NCBI GenBank assembly: GCA_020851395.1
Contig: JADZCW010000034.1
Span: 1 to 24,042, forward strand
From: Phycisphaeraceae bacterium
GTDB taxonomy: Bacteria > Planctomycetota > Phycisphaerae > Phycisphaerales > Phycisphaeraceae
Length of the DNA stretch: 24,042 nucleotides
Reading direction: 5' to 3'
In this document: positions 7,407 through 16,828 of the stretch, piece by piece
Layout of the letters: the number at the start of each line of letters is the position of its first letter
How positions within the stretch are numbered: the first letter of the stretch is position 1
Notes under the pieces: model-generated
Database searches by the model: none
Seen by the model: only the letters and a program-made list of their open reading frames with translations
Told to the model about the DNA's origin: nothing
Program-made: the position numbers and the translations under genes

Positions 7407-8456
7407 ATGAATCGAACGCTCCATTTCCTGACCGTGATGATCGCGATGGCGGTGACCGGCTGCATGCCGGTGAGCGTCACGATCGGAGGCAACCCCGAGC
7501 GGCAGGAGCTGCGGGCCAAGATCGTGCAGAAGGCCGACCGGCCCACGCGCGACGACGCGGCAATCATCGACATCACCGGGCTGATCTACAACGCCCACAA
7601 GCCGCAGCTGCTCGGACGCGGCGAGAACCCCGTGGCCCTGCTGCACGAGCAGCTCGAGGCCGCCCGCAAGGACAGGCGCGTGCGGGCGGTGCTGCTGCGG
7701 ATCAACAGCCCCGGGGGGTCGGTGGCCGCGTCGGACGCGATGTATCGCATGATCCTGCGCTTCAAGGCTGAGGCCCGCAAGCCCGTGGTCGCCCTCTTGA
7801 CTGACACGGCGGCCTCCGGGGGGTTTTATGTCGCTTGCGCGGCGGATAAGACCATCGCCTATCCCACCTGCGTCACGGGCTCTATCGGCGTGCTGATCCA
7901 ACTCGTGAGCGTCAAGCCGGCCCTGAACTGGTTAGGGGTGGTCGCCGACGCGGTGACGTCGGGGCCGAACAAGGACGCCGGGTCACCCTTCTCGACGCTC
8001 AGCGAGGAGCAGCGGAAAATCTTCCAGCAGATCGTCGACGAGTTCCACGGCAACTTCGTGGGGGTGGTGCGCCTCGCCAGGCCCAATCTCACGCCCGAGC
8101 ATCTGGCCCCGCTGACGGACGGGCGGATCATGACGGGGGCCGACGCGGCGGAGCGGGGCCTGATCGATCGGACCGGCGACCTGAGGGACGCCTACGAAGA
8201 GGCGATCCGGCTGGCGGGCATCGACCGGGCCAACCTGGTGATCTACCACCGGCCGATGCAGTACGTGGGGTCGCCCTACGCGGCGGCGCCGGCGGTCGTG
8301 CCGCAGGCGGGCAGCCCTGAGGCGGGGTCCTCGCTTGCGGGGGCGGGGGCGATTCCGGGGGAGGGCACGCAGGTCAACGTGGCGCAGTTCAACTTCACCG
8401 ATTCACCCGGGATGCAGGCGGGCTTCTATTATCTGTGGAGCCCCGGTGTCCGATAG
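7407..8456 (+). CDS. sppA: SppA-type signal peptide peptidase, lipoprotein form (S49)
   Basis: The 349-residue serine protease belongs to family S49, whose members degrade cleaved signal peptides at the membrane. It has the short, single-domain layout. The probable nucleophile is S137 (DTAASGGFYVA) and the general-base lysine is K189 (SGPNKDAGSPF). Their 52-residue spacing matches the Ser/Lys dyad spacing of Bacillus-type SppA. The N terminus is a lipoprotein signal with the lipobox AVTGC (C19), so the enzyme would be lipid-anchored rather than held by a transmembrane helix. ATG 7407 is chosen because AGAGAG lies 6 bases upstream and the signal peptide then starts correctly; an in-frame ATG at 7368 would add 13 residues ahead of it. 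The C-terminal 65 residues are Ala/Gly/Pro-rich and unlike the family core. It follows the secreted subtilase by 89 bases, in a stretch rich in exported proteins. Confidence 0.9.
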   Translation: MNRTLHFLTVMIAMAVTGCMPVSVTIGGNPERQELRAKIVQKADRPTRDDAAIIDITGLIYNAHKPQLLGRGENPVALLHEQLEAARKDRRVRAVLLRINSPGGSVAASDAMYRMILRFKAEARKPVVALLTDTAASGGFYVACAADKTIAYPTCVTGSIGVLIQLVSVKPALNWLGVVADAVTSGPNKDAGSPFSTLSEEQRKIFQQIVDEFHGNFVGVVRLARPNLTPEHLAPLTDGRIMTGADAAERGLIDRTGDLRDAYEEAIRLAGIDRANLVIYHRPMQYVGSPYAAAPAVVPQAGSPEAGSSLAGAGAIPGEGTQVNVAQFNFTDSPGMQAGFYYLWSPGVR

Positions 8457-8515
8457 GATCAGGGCTGACGCGAGCCCCTGCGGGGCGCTGGCGCCGGCCC
8501 GGAGAGCCTCGCTGC

Positions 8516-9010
8516 ATGGAACGGATCGAACTGCCCTGCCCCTCGTGCGGCAAGACGCTCAAGGTCGACGCGGGCTTTGCCGGCAGCGTCTGCCGGTGCA
8601 AGTACTGCGGCTCGTTGATCTCCATCCCGGACCCGCTGGGGCTGAGCGACCCCCAGAACCTCGAAGCGCCCGAACGAGCGGACCGGCCGGCCTCGCCGAG
8701 CAAACCCGAGACGCCGGCGCCCGTGCCGGCGAAGAACGGTCGCAAGACCCGGCCGGGCGACACCCTGCCGATGGGCTCACCGATCGTTTCCCCGGAGCCG
8801 AGCCGGCCACACGCGCCGATGCGGCCCGGCGAGTTCGACCCACACGAGCACGAGGATGAACACGAGCCGGCGATTCATCAGGCGGAGAAGGTCAGCCCAC
8901 ACAAGCCTTCGAGCCTGACGTCGGGGCAGCGGATCACGCTGCTGCTGGGGCTGATCATGGCGCTGCTGATCATCGTGGCGGCGGCGTTCATGCTGCTGTA
9001 TCCGTTCTGA
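8516..9010 (+). CDS. Tail-anchored zinc-ribbon protein of unknown function
   Basis: This 164-residue protein begins at ATG 8516, with GGAGAG 9 bases upstream. Its N-terminal zinc ribbon has paired cysteines C8/C11 and C28/C31 (CPSCGK, CKYCGS) with an extra C26. A long Pro/Arg/Glu-rich, probably disordered linker follows (about 40-135). It includes a His/acidic patch near 107-121 (DPHEHEDEHEPAIH). A single C-terminal helix (LLLGLIMALLIIVAAAFMLL, about 142-161) ends four residues before the stop, so the protein is predicted to be tail-anchored with the ribbon in the cytoplasm. Small zinc-ribbon membrane proteins of this layout are common in planctomycetes but their role is not known to me. It lies 59 bases after sppA on the same strand and may share its transcript. 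Confidence 0.75.
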   Translation: MERIELPCPSCGKTLKVDAGFAGSVCRCKYCGSLISIPDPLGLSDPQNLEAPERADRPASPSKPETPAPVPAKNGRKTRPGDTLPMGSPIVSPEPSRPHAPMRPGEFDPHEHEDEHEPAIHQAEKVSPHKPSSLTSGQRITLLLGLIMALLIIVAAAFMLLYPF

Positions 9011-9035
9011 AATCGGGGTGGGTGGGAAGTATGCT
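9007..9035 (+). promoter_or_regulatory. Candidate promoter for the MFS/PlsC gene
   Basis: CTGAAA (9007-9012), a 17-base spacer and TATGCT (9030-9035), each 4 of 6 to consensus, lie 33 bases before the ATG. The -35 overlaps the stop codon of the zinc-ribbon gene. Confidence 0.35.
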
Positions 9036-9067
9036 GGGTGTGCTGTGCACAGGGATGAATCACGGGC

Positions 9068-10981
9068 ATGTCCAACGTCTGCTCACCGACCCCCCCACCG
9101 CCGCCTGACGTCGTGACGCCCGCCGAGCAGCGGGACGTCGGGGCGTTGTGGCGCAACGTCAGCTTCACGCTGATGTGGACGAGCGTGGCGGCGTCGGGGT
9201 TCGGGGACCGGCTGATCCAGCTGGCGGGGTGGTCGCTGCTGGGCATGAGCCTTCCGGGGGTGCAGGCGTCGAGCGTGCAGGCGGGGATCTCGTTCTTCTT
9301 CTTTCTGCCCTATCTTTTCATCTCGCCGCTGGGGGGGTGGCTGGCGGACACGCTGCCGCGCAAGTGGATCATGCTGGCGTGCGACGAGTCGCGGGGGCTG
9401 CTGCTGCTGTGGGGGTTGCTGCTGGTGCCGGCCGGGACGGTGATGGCCCTGGGGCCGGAGCATCACTGGAAGGTCTACGGGCTGGTGCTGGCTGTCGGGT
9501 GCTTCGCGGCGATCTTCACGCCCACGCGCAACGCGATGGTGCCGCAGGTCGTGCCGGGGCGGCATCTGCAGGCGGCCAACGCGGTGATCCTGGGGATCGC
9601 GGTGATCTCGTCGCTGATCGGGCTGCTCGTCGGGGGGTGGATCATCGAGCACTGGTCGCTCAAGGCGGGGTTAGGTTTTGGCGTGGGCTTGTACATGGTC
9701 TCGGGCACGTTCTTCGCGTTCATGACGGTGCGCGGGCACCCGCAGGTCGCGACCAAGCGGGTCAGTCAGTGGCATCGCATGGTCGAGGGGGCGAGGTACA
9801 TCCGTCACCGCCGGTCGCTGGTGGAATTGACCAGCCTGACGATCCTCTTCTGGGCGGCGGCGCAGGTGTTCATGGCCTCCTTGGCGGCCCTGTGCAAGCG
9901 GCGGTACGGCATCCCCGACAGCGGGATTGAGAGCCACATCGCTTACCTCGGGGCGGCGACGGGCTTCGGCATGCTCAGCTCCTCGCTGGTGGTGGCGTGG
10001 ATCAACACGCGACGCGAGTCGTCGTGGACGGCGATGGCGGGGTTGGCTTTCACGGGCGTGTGCTTCCTGGCGATGGCGGTCAATCCGTCGTTCGAGCTGG
10101 GGCTGGCGCTGTCGTTCGTGACGGGCTTCTTCGGGAACGTGGCGATGATCGTGGTGGCCACGCTGATGCAGTCGCTGGCGCCGGACCACGTGCGGGGGCG
10201 CGTCTTCGGCGTGCGCGAGGTGCTGACGACCACTTCGGCGGTGGTGGTCAACCTGATCATCTGGCAGCTGCCGTCCGACGCGGACCGGTGGACGATCCTG
10301 GCGATGTACCCGCTGGCGGGGCTGCTGGCGGTGGTGGGGATCGCGGGGCTGTGCCGGGAACTCGGGCGCGGCCCGATGCCCAGCGTCAGCGCGAATGTCT
10401 ACTGGCGGCTCGGGCGACTCTACTGCCTGGTCTGGCATCGCCTGCGTTGGGTCGGTCGGCATCATCTGCCCAAGGAAGGGCCGTTCATCCTCGCGGCCAA
10501 TCACACCACGGGGCTGGACGGCTTCGTGCTCCAGGCCACCTCGCCGCGGCTGATCCGGTGGGTGATGCTCAGGGAGTACTTGTTCGGCTGGCTCGGGCCG
10601 CTGTGGAAGACGTTCCGGCCGATCACGCTGGCGATGAACGCTTCGGATCGTACGTCCATCCGTCAGATCGTCACCGCCCTGGAGCGCGGCGAGCCCGTGG
10701 GCATCTTTCCCGAGGGGCGGCTGCAACGGGACCACCGGGTGCTCGGGGCGTTCGAGCCAGGCGTCGGCCTGATCGCCCGGCGGTCGGGCGTGCCGATCGT
10801 GCCGGCCTGGATCAACGGGACGCCCCGCACACGCTCGATGCTCAGCCATTTTCTGCTGCCCAGCCGTACCACCGTCCTCTTCGGCCGGCCGTGGATGCCT
10901 GAGCCGGGGCTGAGCAACGAGCAGGTCGCCCAGCGGCTGCGGGAGAAGATGCTTGATCTGGCGGAATCGCTCGACAAGTAG
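9068..10981 (+). CDS. MFS transporter fused to a PlsC-type acyltransferase
   Basis: The 637-residue two-domain membrane protein starts with a short proline-rich cytoplasmic tail. A Major Facilitator domain of about 12 helices follows (roughly residues 25-435, with GGWLADTLPRKWIM as the loop 2-3 motif). A glycerophosphate acyltransferase domain (roughly 450-637) completes it, with the catalytic NHTTGLD motif (H479, D484) and FPEGR at 547-551. The layout resembles lysophospholipid recycling proteins, in which an LplT-like flippase works with an acyltransferase to re-acylate lysophospholipids. The third, AMP-binding acyl-ACP synthetase domain found in some relatives is absent, so the acyl donor must come from elsewhere. 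The stop codon TAG (10979-10981) is also the first three bases of the dispersed repeat. The substrate is inferred from domain pairing, not from specific residues. Confidence 0.9.
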   Translation: MSNVCSPTPPPPPDVVTPAEQRDVGALWRNVSFTLMWTSVAASGFGDRLIQLAGWSLLGMSLPGVQASSVQAGISFFFFLPYLFISPLGGWLADTLPRKWIMLACDESRGLLLLWGLLLVPAGTVMALGPEHHWKVYGLVLAVGCFAAIFTPTRNAMVPQVVPGRHLQAANAVILGIAVISSLIGLLVGGWIIEHWSLKAGLGFGVGLYMVSGTFFAFMTVRGHPQVATKRVSQWHRMVEGARYIRHRRSLVELTSLTILFWAAAQVFMASLAALCKRRYGIPDSGIESHIAYLGAATGFGMLSSSLVVAWINTRRESSWTAMAGLAFTGVCFLAMAVNPSFELGLALSFVTGFFGNVAMIVVATLMQSLAPDHVRGRVFGVREVLTTTSAVVVNLIIWQLPSDADRWTILAMYPLAGLLAVVGIAGLCRELGRGPMPSVSANVYWRLGRLYCLVWHRLRWVGRHHLPKEGPFILAANHTTGLDGFVLQATSPRLIRWVMLREYLFGWLGPLWKTFRPITLAMNASDRTSIRQIVTALERGEPVGIFPEGRLQRDHRVLGAFEPGVGLIARRSGVPIVPAWINGTPRTRSMLSHFLLPSRTTVLFGRPWMPEPGLSNEQVAQRLREKMLDLAESLDK

Positions 10982-11048
10982 GACATGCATCCTGCATGCC
11001 AATGGATCGAAGGCCGTCAATAGATGGCACGCAGGATGCGTGCCCTAC
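10979..11048. repeat. Dispersed nested palindromic repeat, copy 2
   Basis: The right arm (11024-11048) is identical over 25 bases to the right arm of copy 1 at 3951-3975. The left arm (from 10979) is diverged at three positions but still folds: T10986 pairs with A10996 where copy 1 has C and G. The spacer keeps the TGGATC core of copy 1. The left arm supplies the stop codon of the upstream gene. Confidence 0.85.
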
Positions 11049-11161
11049 CGCTGGTCAGATCACTCACCAAGCTCCGCTGGTTGCGGTTCGCGGGGAACAT
11101 CGCCAAACTGTCGTCTCCCGGATCGGCGGTTCCTGGTGTTCCGTTGGGCCAACTTTCTCCT

Positions 11162-11166
11162 GGAGG
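11162..11166 (+). promoter_or_regulatory. Ribosome binding site fixing the TIM-barrel gene start
   Basis: GGAGG sits 7 bases before ATG 11174. It shows that the in-frame ATG at 11024, inside the repeat, is not the start. Confidence 0.85.
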
Positions 11167-11173
11167 TTCTTCC

Positions 11174-12214
<1,041 letters not shown>

Positions 12215-12237
12215 GCGGCGGGGCCGAGGCGGCGGGC

Positions 12238-14040
12238 TCAGATCTCGTAGGCAAACGACTCGTCGTCGTCCAGGGCTATGTCGCCGGCGTCAACGGCCTC
12301 GCCCACCAGAACACTCGCGCGAGCGATGGCGCGTTTTGCGCTGGCGAAGATGCCGGAGCCGGCCTGGAAGATGTTGTCCGGCCCGATCTGCTTGTCCAGC
12401 CCGTAGGCCTGGATCTTGCGCAGCAGCTCGGGCCTTAGGCCGCACAACACCAGCTCGACGCCGCGCGTCCGGACGTCGCGGTGGAACCGCTCGAGGGTGT
12501 GCAGTACGGTGGTGTCGATCGAGTGGGTGCGTTTGAGGCGAAGGATGATCACCCTGACGCCCGGGGCGGCGGCATCGCGGAGGCGATCGCCCAGCTCGTC
12601 GGCCACGCCGAAGAACAGGTCTCCCTCGACCTGAAGGAACATGACGTTCTGGCTGCCGCTGACGGTCTGGATGGGGCGCTCGATGAACGGCCCGCCGTGG
12701 GTGACGACCATCTCGGCGATGTGCAACTGGCTGGCACGATTGAGGTAGAGGGCGATGTTGAGGAAGATGCCGACGTAGATCGCGTAGGTCAGAGGCATGG
12801 TCAGCGCCGCGGCGAAGGTGATGAGGCAGACGGCCGTGTCGGACCGGCTGGTGCGTGCGATGCGGACGATGCTGTGCCAGTCGACGAGCATGAAGGCGAC
12901 GATGAAGAGGATGGCGGCGAGGCTGGCCAGCGGGATGTAGCGTGCCGGGCCGGCCAGGGCGAGGAAGATGGCGGCATTGAACACGGCGCAGGCGACGCTG
13001 GCGATCCGCGTGCGGGCGCCGACGGCATACTGGAGCGCGGTGCGGGAGAAGCTGCCGGACCCGGGCATGCACATGAAGAAGCTGCCGGTGACGTTGGCGA
13101 AGCCCTGGCCGAAGAACTCCTGATTGGCGCTGATTCGTTGTCCGGTGCGGACCGCGATCGACTTGGCGATGGCCACCGATTCGAGCATGCCCAGCAGGGC
13201 GATGGCCAGGGCGCCGCCGAGCATCGCCTCGACCTCGCTCCAGGAGACGCGCTGCTCGCCACTGCCGAAGCCGATGTGGGGGAGCTGGAAGGTCGGCAGG
13301 CCGTGCGGCAGCGTGCCGACAATCGGCAGATCGCCCTGGGACCAGTTCATCGCCCAGACGACCGCCGAGCCGATCATCACGGCCAGCAGGGCGCCCGGGA
13401 CCTTGTCGGACAGGCGTCTGGCTCCGATGACCAGCCCCAGCGCCAGGAGGCCGATGCCCACGGCCCTGGGGTTGACTTCGCCCCAGTGCGGCCCCAGGCG
13501 CGCCACCATGCCGATGACGCCCGGCCACTCGTTCGTCGCCCGTGTCACGTGGACGCCGAGGAAATTAGGTATCTGCTCGAGGAAGATCAGCACGCCGGCG
13601 CCGGCGGTGAATCCGATCATGACGCTGTTGCTGACGTAACGCACCAGCCCACCCATCCGAGCCGCGGCGAACACGAGCTGGATCAGGCCCTTGAGCAGCG
13701 CCAGGGCCACGACCAGGTAAACGTAGTGCATGTCGTGCACGTCGTAGACCCGTGACACGATCGCGGCGATCAGCAGGGATTGCGTGTTGGTCGGCCCGTT
13801 GGAGAGGAACCGGCTGGAAGTGAAGAGCGCGCCCAGGAAGGCCAGGAAGATCGCGCAGTAGATGCCGTACACCGGCGGGACGCCGGCGATCAGCGCAAAG
13901 GCCATCGATTGGGGCAGGTCCACCACGGACACGGTCAGCCCGGCGATCAGGTCCGCGGGCAGGTCGGCGATCCTGTAGTGACGGATCGTGCGGATCGGCG
14001 GCATGAAGGGCTGAGCGAGCTGCATCAGGTCGAGGGCCAT
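12238..14040 (-). CDS. SulP-family anion transporter with STAS domain
   Basis: The 600-residue protein has an N-terminal SulP transport domain with about 12-14 helices (residues 20-435). It includes the early DLPQSMAFALIAGVPPVYGIY segment and the conserved GSFSRTA (329-335). A cytoplasmic STAS domain follows (about 465-575), with SIDTT at 507-511 where many relatives have an IDSTG-like turn. SulP proteins move sulfate, bicarbonate or other anions, often with sodium or proton coupling; the substrate is not fixed by sequence. I use the ATG at 14040 rather than the TTG two codons upstream; neither has a good ribosome site. The gene lies 85 bases downstream of a TauE/SafE-type gene on the same strand. 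That pairing favours a sulfur-oxyanion role and a shared transcript. Length is normal for the family. Confidence 0.92.
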   Translation of the reverse strand: MALDLMQLAQPFMPPIRTIRHYRIADLPADLIAGLTVSVVDLPQSMAFALIAGVPPVYGIYCAIFLAFLGALFTSSRFLSNGPTNTQSLLIAAIVSRVYDVHDMHYVYLVVALALLKGLIQLVFAAARMGGLVRYVSNSVMIGFTAGAGVLIFLEQIPNFLGVHVTRATNEWPGVIGMVARLGPHWGEVNPRAVGIGLLALGLVIGARRLSDKVPGALLAVMIGSAVVWAMNWSQGDLPIVGTLPHGLPTFQLPHIGFGSGEQRVSWSEVEAMLGGALAIALLGMLESVAIAKSIAVRTGQRISANQEFFGQGFANVTGSFFMCMPGSGSFSRTALQYAVGARTRIASVACAVFNAAIFLALAGPARYIPLASLAAILFIVAFMLVDWHSIVRIARTSRSDTAVCLITFAAALTMPLTYAIYVGIFLNIALYLNRASQLHIAEMVVTHGGPFIERPIQTVSGSQNVMFLQVEGDLFFGVADELGDRLRDAAAPGVRVIILRLKRTHSIDTTVLHTLERFHRDVRTRGVELVLCGLRPELLRKIQAYGLDKQIGPDNIFQAGSGIFASAKRAIARASVLVGEAVDAGDIALDDDESFAYEI

Positions 14041-14125
14041 GGCCAATTGCTTTTGAGTTCGGTGACGAGGTCACGGTGGAACCGGCGAATGACGTCAGCC
14101 CGGCATCCCCCCGTGAGATCGGGGA

Positions 14126-14662
14126 TCAGATCTCGAAATCGTACGCCATCGGACGGGCCGCTCGTTCACGGAAGATCGACACGGCGCTCTGCCGCTCCCA
14201 CTGCCGGCCCATCATGTGGCAGACCATGTACACGCCCCCGGCCACGACCACGATGGTGATCGTGGCCAGCGCCGCCCAGACCCGGGCGTCGCTGCGGAAG
14301 AGCATGTTCATCGCCACGTAGACCATGAAACAGGCGAATATCCGTCGCAGCGTCCCCTCGGGAATCCAACCCCAACTGACCATCAGCGCCCCGAGCCACG
14401 CGCCGGCGGCGAAGCCCAACGCCAGGACGCCCGCCATGGACAGGTTGACATGGCCCGCGCGGTAATAGGTCAGGAAGGCGAAGAGCCCGATCGGGAGCGA
14501 GAACATGGCCAGGCTGGTCCCGGCCGCCTGCAGATGGTTGAACCCGAACAACAGGACCAGCGTGGGGATGATGATCACCCCGCCCCCGATGCCCAGCATC
14601 CCCCCCGCCACCCCGACACTCAGGCCCACCAGCAATAGACCAAGCCAGAATCCCATGTGCAT
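14126..14662 (-). CDS. Half-size TauE/SafE-type membrane permease
   Basis: This 178-residue membrane protein matches the TauE/SafE (DUF81) family through GLSVGVAGGMLGIGGG followed by VIIIPTLVLLFGF and AAGTSLAMFSLP. Full-size members have about 250 residues and two such halves. This one has a single half plus an extra helix (WAALATITIVVVAGGVYMV) and a short basic tail, so it may work as a dimer. The family exports sulfite, sulfoacetate or other small anions. GGAGG at 14666-14670 precedes two nearby ATGs, 3 bases before 14662 and 9 before 14656; the second spacing is better, so translation may begin at 14656. It precedes the SulP gene and probably shares its message. The reading frame is intact, so the short length looks like a natural form rather than a truncation, but that is an inference. 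Confidence 0.82.
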   Translation of the reverse strand: MHMGFWLGLLLVGLSVGVAGGMLGIGGGVIIIPTLVLLFGFNHLQAAGTSLAMFSLPIGLFAFLTYYRAGHVNLSMAGVLALGFAAGAWLGALMVSWGWIPEGTLRRIFACFMVYVAMNMLFRSDARVWAALATITIVVVAGGVYMVCHMMGRQWERQSAVSIFRERAARPMAYDFEI

Positions 14663-14728
14663 GTACCTCCAGGGCTGCGGCGGACGACCCGGCCCGCCAT
14701 GACTCGGCCGTCATGGTATAGACACCCA

Positions 14729-14758
14729 GGGTCCGGTGCCCCACCTGACCCGGTTTTT
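14729..14758 (+). terminator. Terminator-like hairpin 1 upstream of pilB
   Basis: GGGTC (14729-14733) pairs with GACCC (14747-14751), continued inside by GGTG/CACC after one mismatch, around a CCC loop. GG and TTTTT follow (14754-14758). The T run exists only on the plus strand, where no annotated gene precedes it. Confidence 0.45.
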
Positions 14759-14787
14759 CCCCGAAATTCTCCCAGGCAGTGCGGGCG

Positions 14788-14812
14788 ACACCCGGCCGGG
14801 GTGTATTTTTTT
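14788..14812 (+). terminator. Terminator-like hairpin 2 upstream of pilB
   Basis: ACACCC (14788-14793) and GGGTGT (14799-14804) form a 6-bp stem with a 5-base loop, followed by A and seven T (14806-14812). It is oriented on the plus strand and lies just before the pilB promoter. Confidence 0.6.
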
Positions 14813-14833
14813 CGTTTCGATCGGCCGGGCCGG

Positions 14834-14862
14834 TTGTCTTTCGACCGCAACAGCTTCATAAT
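14834..14862 (+). promoter_or_regulatory. Promoter of the pilus cluster
   Basis: TTGTCT (14834-14839), a 17-base spacer and CATAAT (14857-14862, 5 of 6 to consensus). The predicted start near 14869 leaves about a 95-base leader before the pilB ATG. Confidence 0.6.
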
Positions 14863-14963
14863 TCAGCTTAAAGGCCCCGAGGCTCCCCCCCCGGCCGGGT
14901 CTCGGTCTAACCACGACCGCCGCGCCCCGCCACGCCTGGCCAACCGTCCAAACCGAGGTGTCC

Positions 14964-16718
14964 ATGGCCCGCAAGCGTCGCAAGATCGGCGAAATCCTGC
15001 GTCTATCCGGCAAGCTCAATGACCAGCAGGTCCACGAAGCCCTGCGCGTGGCCAAGGGGTCGCGCCAGCGCATCGGCGAGGCGCTCGTCGAGCTCAAGTA
15101 CTGCACCGAGGACGACGTCGCCCAGGCATTGGCTGAGCAGTTCGAGCTCGACTACGTCGACCTGACGCAGCCGAACGTGGTGGAAAAGGCGGCCATGGAA
15201 CTGCTGCCGATGGACTTCATCAAGAAGTTCCTCGTGCTGCCGCTGAAGGTCGAGGGGAACAAGCTCAAGGTCGTCGTCCACGACCCAAACGACCTCGAGA
15301 CGATGGACAATCTCCGGTTCCGCGTGAACAAGGAGATCACCATGGCCGTCTCGTCCAAGGGCCAGATCAAGGCCTATCTCGACGGCCTGCTGTCGGAGTC
15401 GCGGGCGAGCATCGACAAGGCCGTGCGCGAGATGAGCATGGACGTGTCGGCCGAGGAGATGGCCGTCGGGGCGACGATGGACGTCTCGATCGACATGGAC
15501 GCCCCGGGCGCCGCCGGCGACCAGGCCCCGGTGATCAAGCTGGCCAACCAGATCATCAACGAGGCGGTGCTGGGTCGCGCCAGCGACATCCACATCGAGC
15601 CCTTCGCCGACCGCGTCCGGTTGCGGTACCGCATCGACGGCGTCTGTCAGGAACGTGACCGCCTGCCCAAGCGCATCCAGCCCGCCCTGACCGCCCGCTT
15701 CAAGATCATGTCGGGGATGAAGGTCGAGGAGAAGCGCATCCCCCAGGACGGGCGCATCAAGAAGAAGGTCGGCGACCAGACCATCGACTTCCGCGTCTCA
15801 GCCTGCCCTACGTACCACGGCGAGAGCATCGTCCTGCGTATCCTGCGGCCGGAGTCGGCCCGCATCGGCCTGGCGAACCTGGGCATGCGCGACGACACCC
15901 GGCAGACCTTCGAGACCATCATCCGCCGGCCCAACGGGATCTTCCTGGTCACGGGCCCGACGGGCTCGGGCAAGACGACCACGCTCTACACCGCCCTGGA
16001 CGTGCTCAACCGGCCGGACAAGAAGATCATCACGGCGGAGGACCCCGTCGAATTCTCCTTCAAGGGCATCAACCAGTGCCAGGTCAACACGACCATCGGC
16101 CTGACCTTCGCCCATATCCTTCGCGCCATGCTCCGCCAGGCGCCGAACATCATCCTCGTGGGCGAGATCCGCGATAAGGAAGTGGCCGAGGTCGCCATCC
16201 AGGCCGCCCTGACCGGGCACCTGGTCTTCTCCACCCTGCACACCAACGACGCCCCCTCGGCTATCACGCGCCTGATCGACATGGGCACCAAGCCCTTCCT
16301 CGTCGCCAGCTCCATCCAGGCCGCCCTGGCCCAGCGACTGGTCCGCATCCTCTGCCCCAAGTGTAAGCAGCCCGAGACGGAGCCGAATCGCCGGCTGATG
16401 CGCCTGCTGGGCATCAAGCCCGAGGACCTCGAGGGCAAGACGATCTACAAAGCCGTCGGATGCCCCGACTGCAATCACAATGGGTACAAGGGCCGGCGCG
16501 GCATCTATGAGCTGATGGTCATGAACAACGAGATTCGGGAGCTGGCCTTCACCCGCGCGCCGCTGAACCAGATCCGGCAGGCGGCCCTGAACTCGGGCAT
16601 GCGGAACCTGCTCGGCGACGGTCGCCTGAAGATCCTCGACGGCCAGACCACCATGGAAGAGATCGCCTCGACCGCCCAGGAAGAGGGCGTCATGGCCATG
16701 GAAGAAGAAACCGAATAA
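14964..16718 (+). CDS. pilB: Type IV pilus/T2SS assembly ATPase (first copy)
   Basis: The 584-residue GspE/PilB-type secretion ATPase powers pilus or pseudopilus assembly from the cytoplasmic face. It starts with an MshEN-type domain whose two 24-residue motifs lie at 7-30 and 36-59. The catalytic domain has Walker A GPTGSGKTTT (K337), Walker B ILVGEIRD, the His box TLHTNDA and a CxxC pair (CPKC, CPDC) typical of the zinc-binding C-terminal region. ATG 14964 is chosen over GTG 14958 because GAGG ends 5 bases before it. The MshEN motifs are imperfect: A30 replaces the final Gln of the first and K45 replaces the central Gly of the second, so c-di-GMP binding is doubtful. It is followed after 110 bases by pilT. 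A second, distinct copy lies at 18449. Which one drives which filament cannot be told here. Confidence 0.93.
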   Translation: MARKRRKIGEILRLSGKLNDQQVHEALRVAKGSRQRIGEALVELKYCTEDDVAQALAEQFELDYVDLTQPNVVEKAAMELLPMDFIKKFLVLPLKVEGNKLKVVVHDPNDLETMDNLRFRVNKEITMAVSSKGQIKAYLDGLLSESRASIDKAVREMSMDVSAEEMAVGATMDVSIDMDAPGAAGDQAPVIKLANQIINEAVLGRASDIHIEPFADRVRLRYRIDGVCQERDRLPKRIQPALTARFKIMSGMKVEEKRIPQDGRIKKKVGDQTIDFRVSACPTYHGESIVLRILRPESARIGLANLGMRDDTRQTFETIIRRPNGIFLVTGPTGSGKTTTLYTALDVLNRPDKKIITAEDPVEFSFKGINQCQVNTTIGLTFAHILRAMLRQAPNIILVGEIRDKEVAEVAIQAALTGHLVFSTLHTNDAPSAITRLIDMGTKPFLVASSIQAALAQRLVRILCPKCKQPETEPNRRLMRLLGIKPEDLEGKTIYKAVGCPDCNHNGYKGRRGIYELMVMNNEIRELAFTRAPLNQIRQAALNSGMRNLLGDGRLKILDGQTTMEEIASTAQEEGVMAMEEETE

Positions 16719-16828
16719 CCCCCCCGGAAGTTTGTGCCGGTGCCTGCGCGGCAGGGGAGACGTCCAAAAACCAACTCATGTCCCACGACTCCTAACTCTT
16801 CATTCCTTACTCCTCACCGAGACCCCTC

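Larger units (their letters stand above)
14663..14963. other. Intergenic region between divergent tauE-like and pilB genes
   Basis: This 301-base gap contains two plus-strand terminator-like hairpins, a TGG-TATAGA box (14714-14722) on the plus strand and the pilB promoter (14834-14862). On the minus strand TATACC (14720-14715) could be a -10 for the tauE-like gene, but no matching -35 is seen. There is no credible small gene. Confidence 0.6.

Noticed and set aside
12481..13755. A 424-codon plus-strand open frame opposite the SulP gene
   Set aside because: Asp/Gly/Ala-rich shadow translation with no fold signal; the SulP protein on the other strand is unambiguous.
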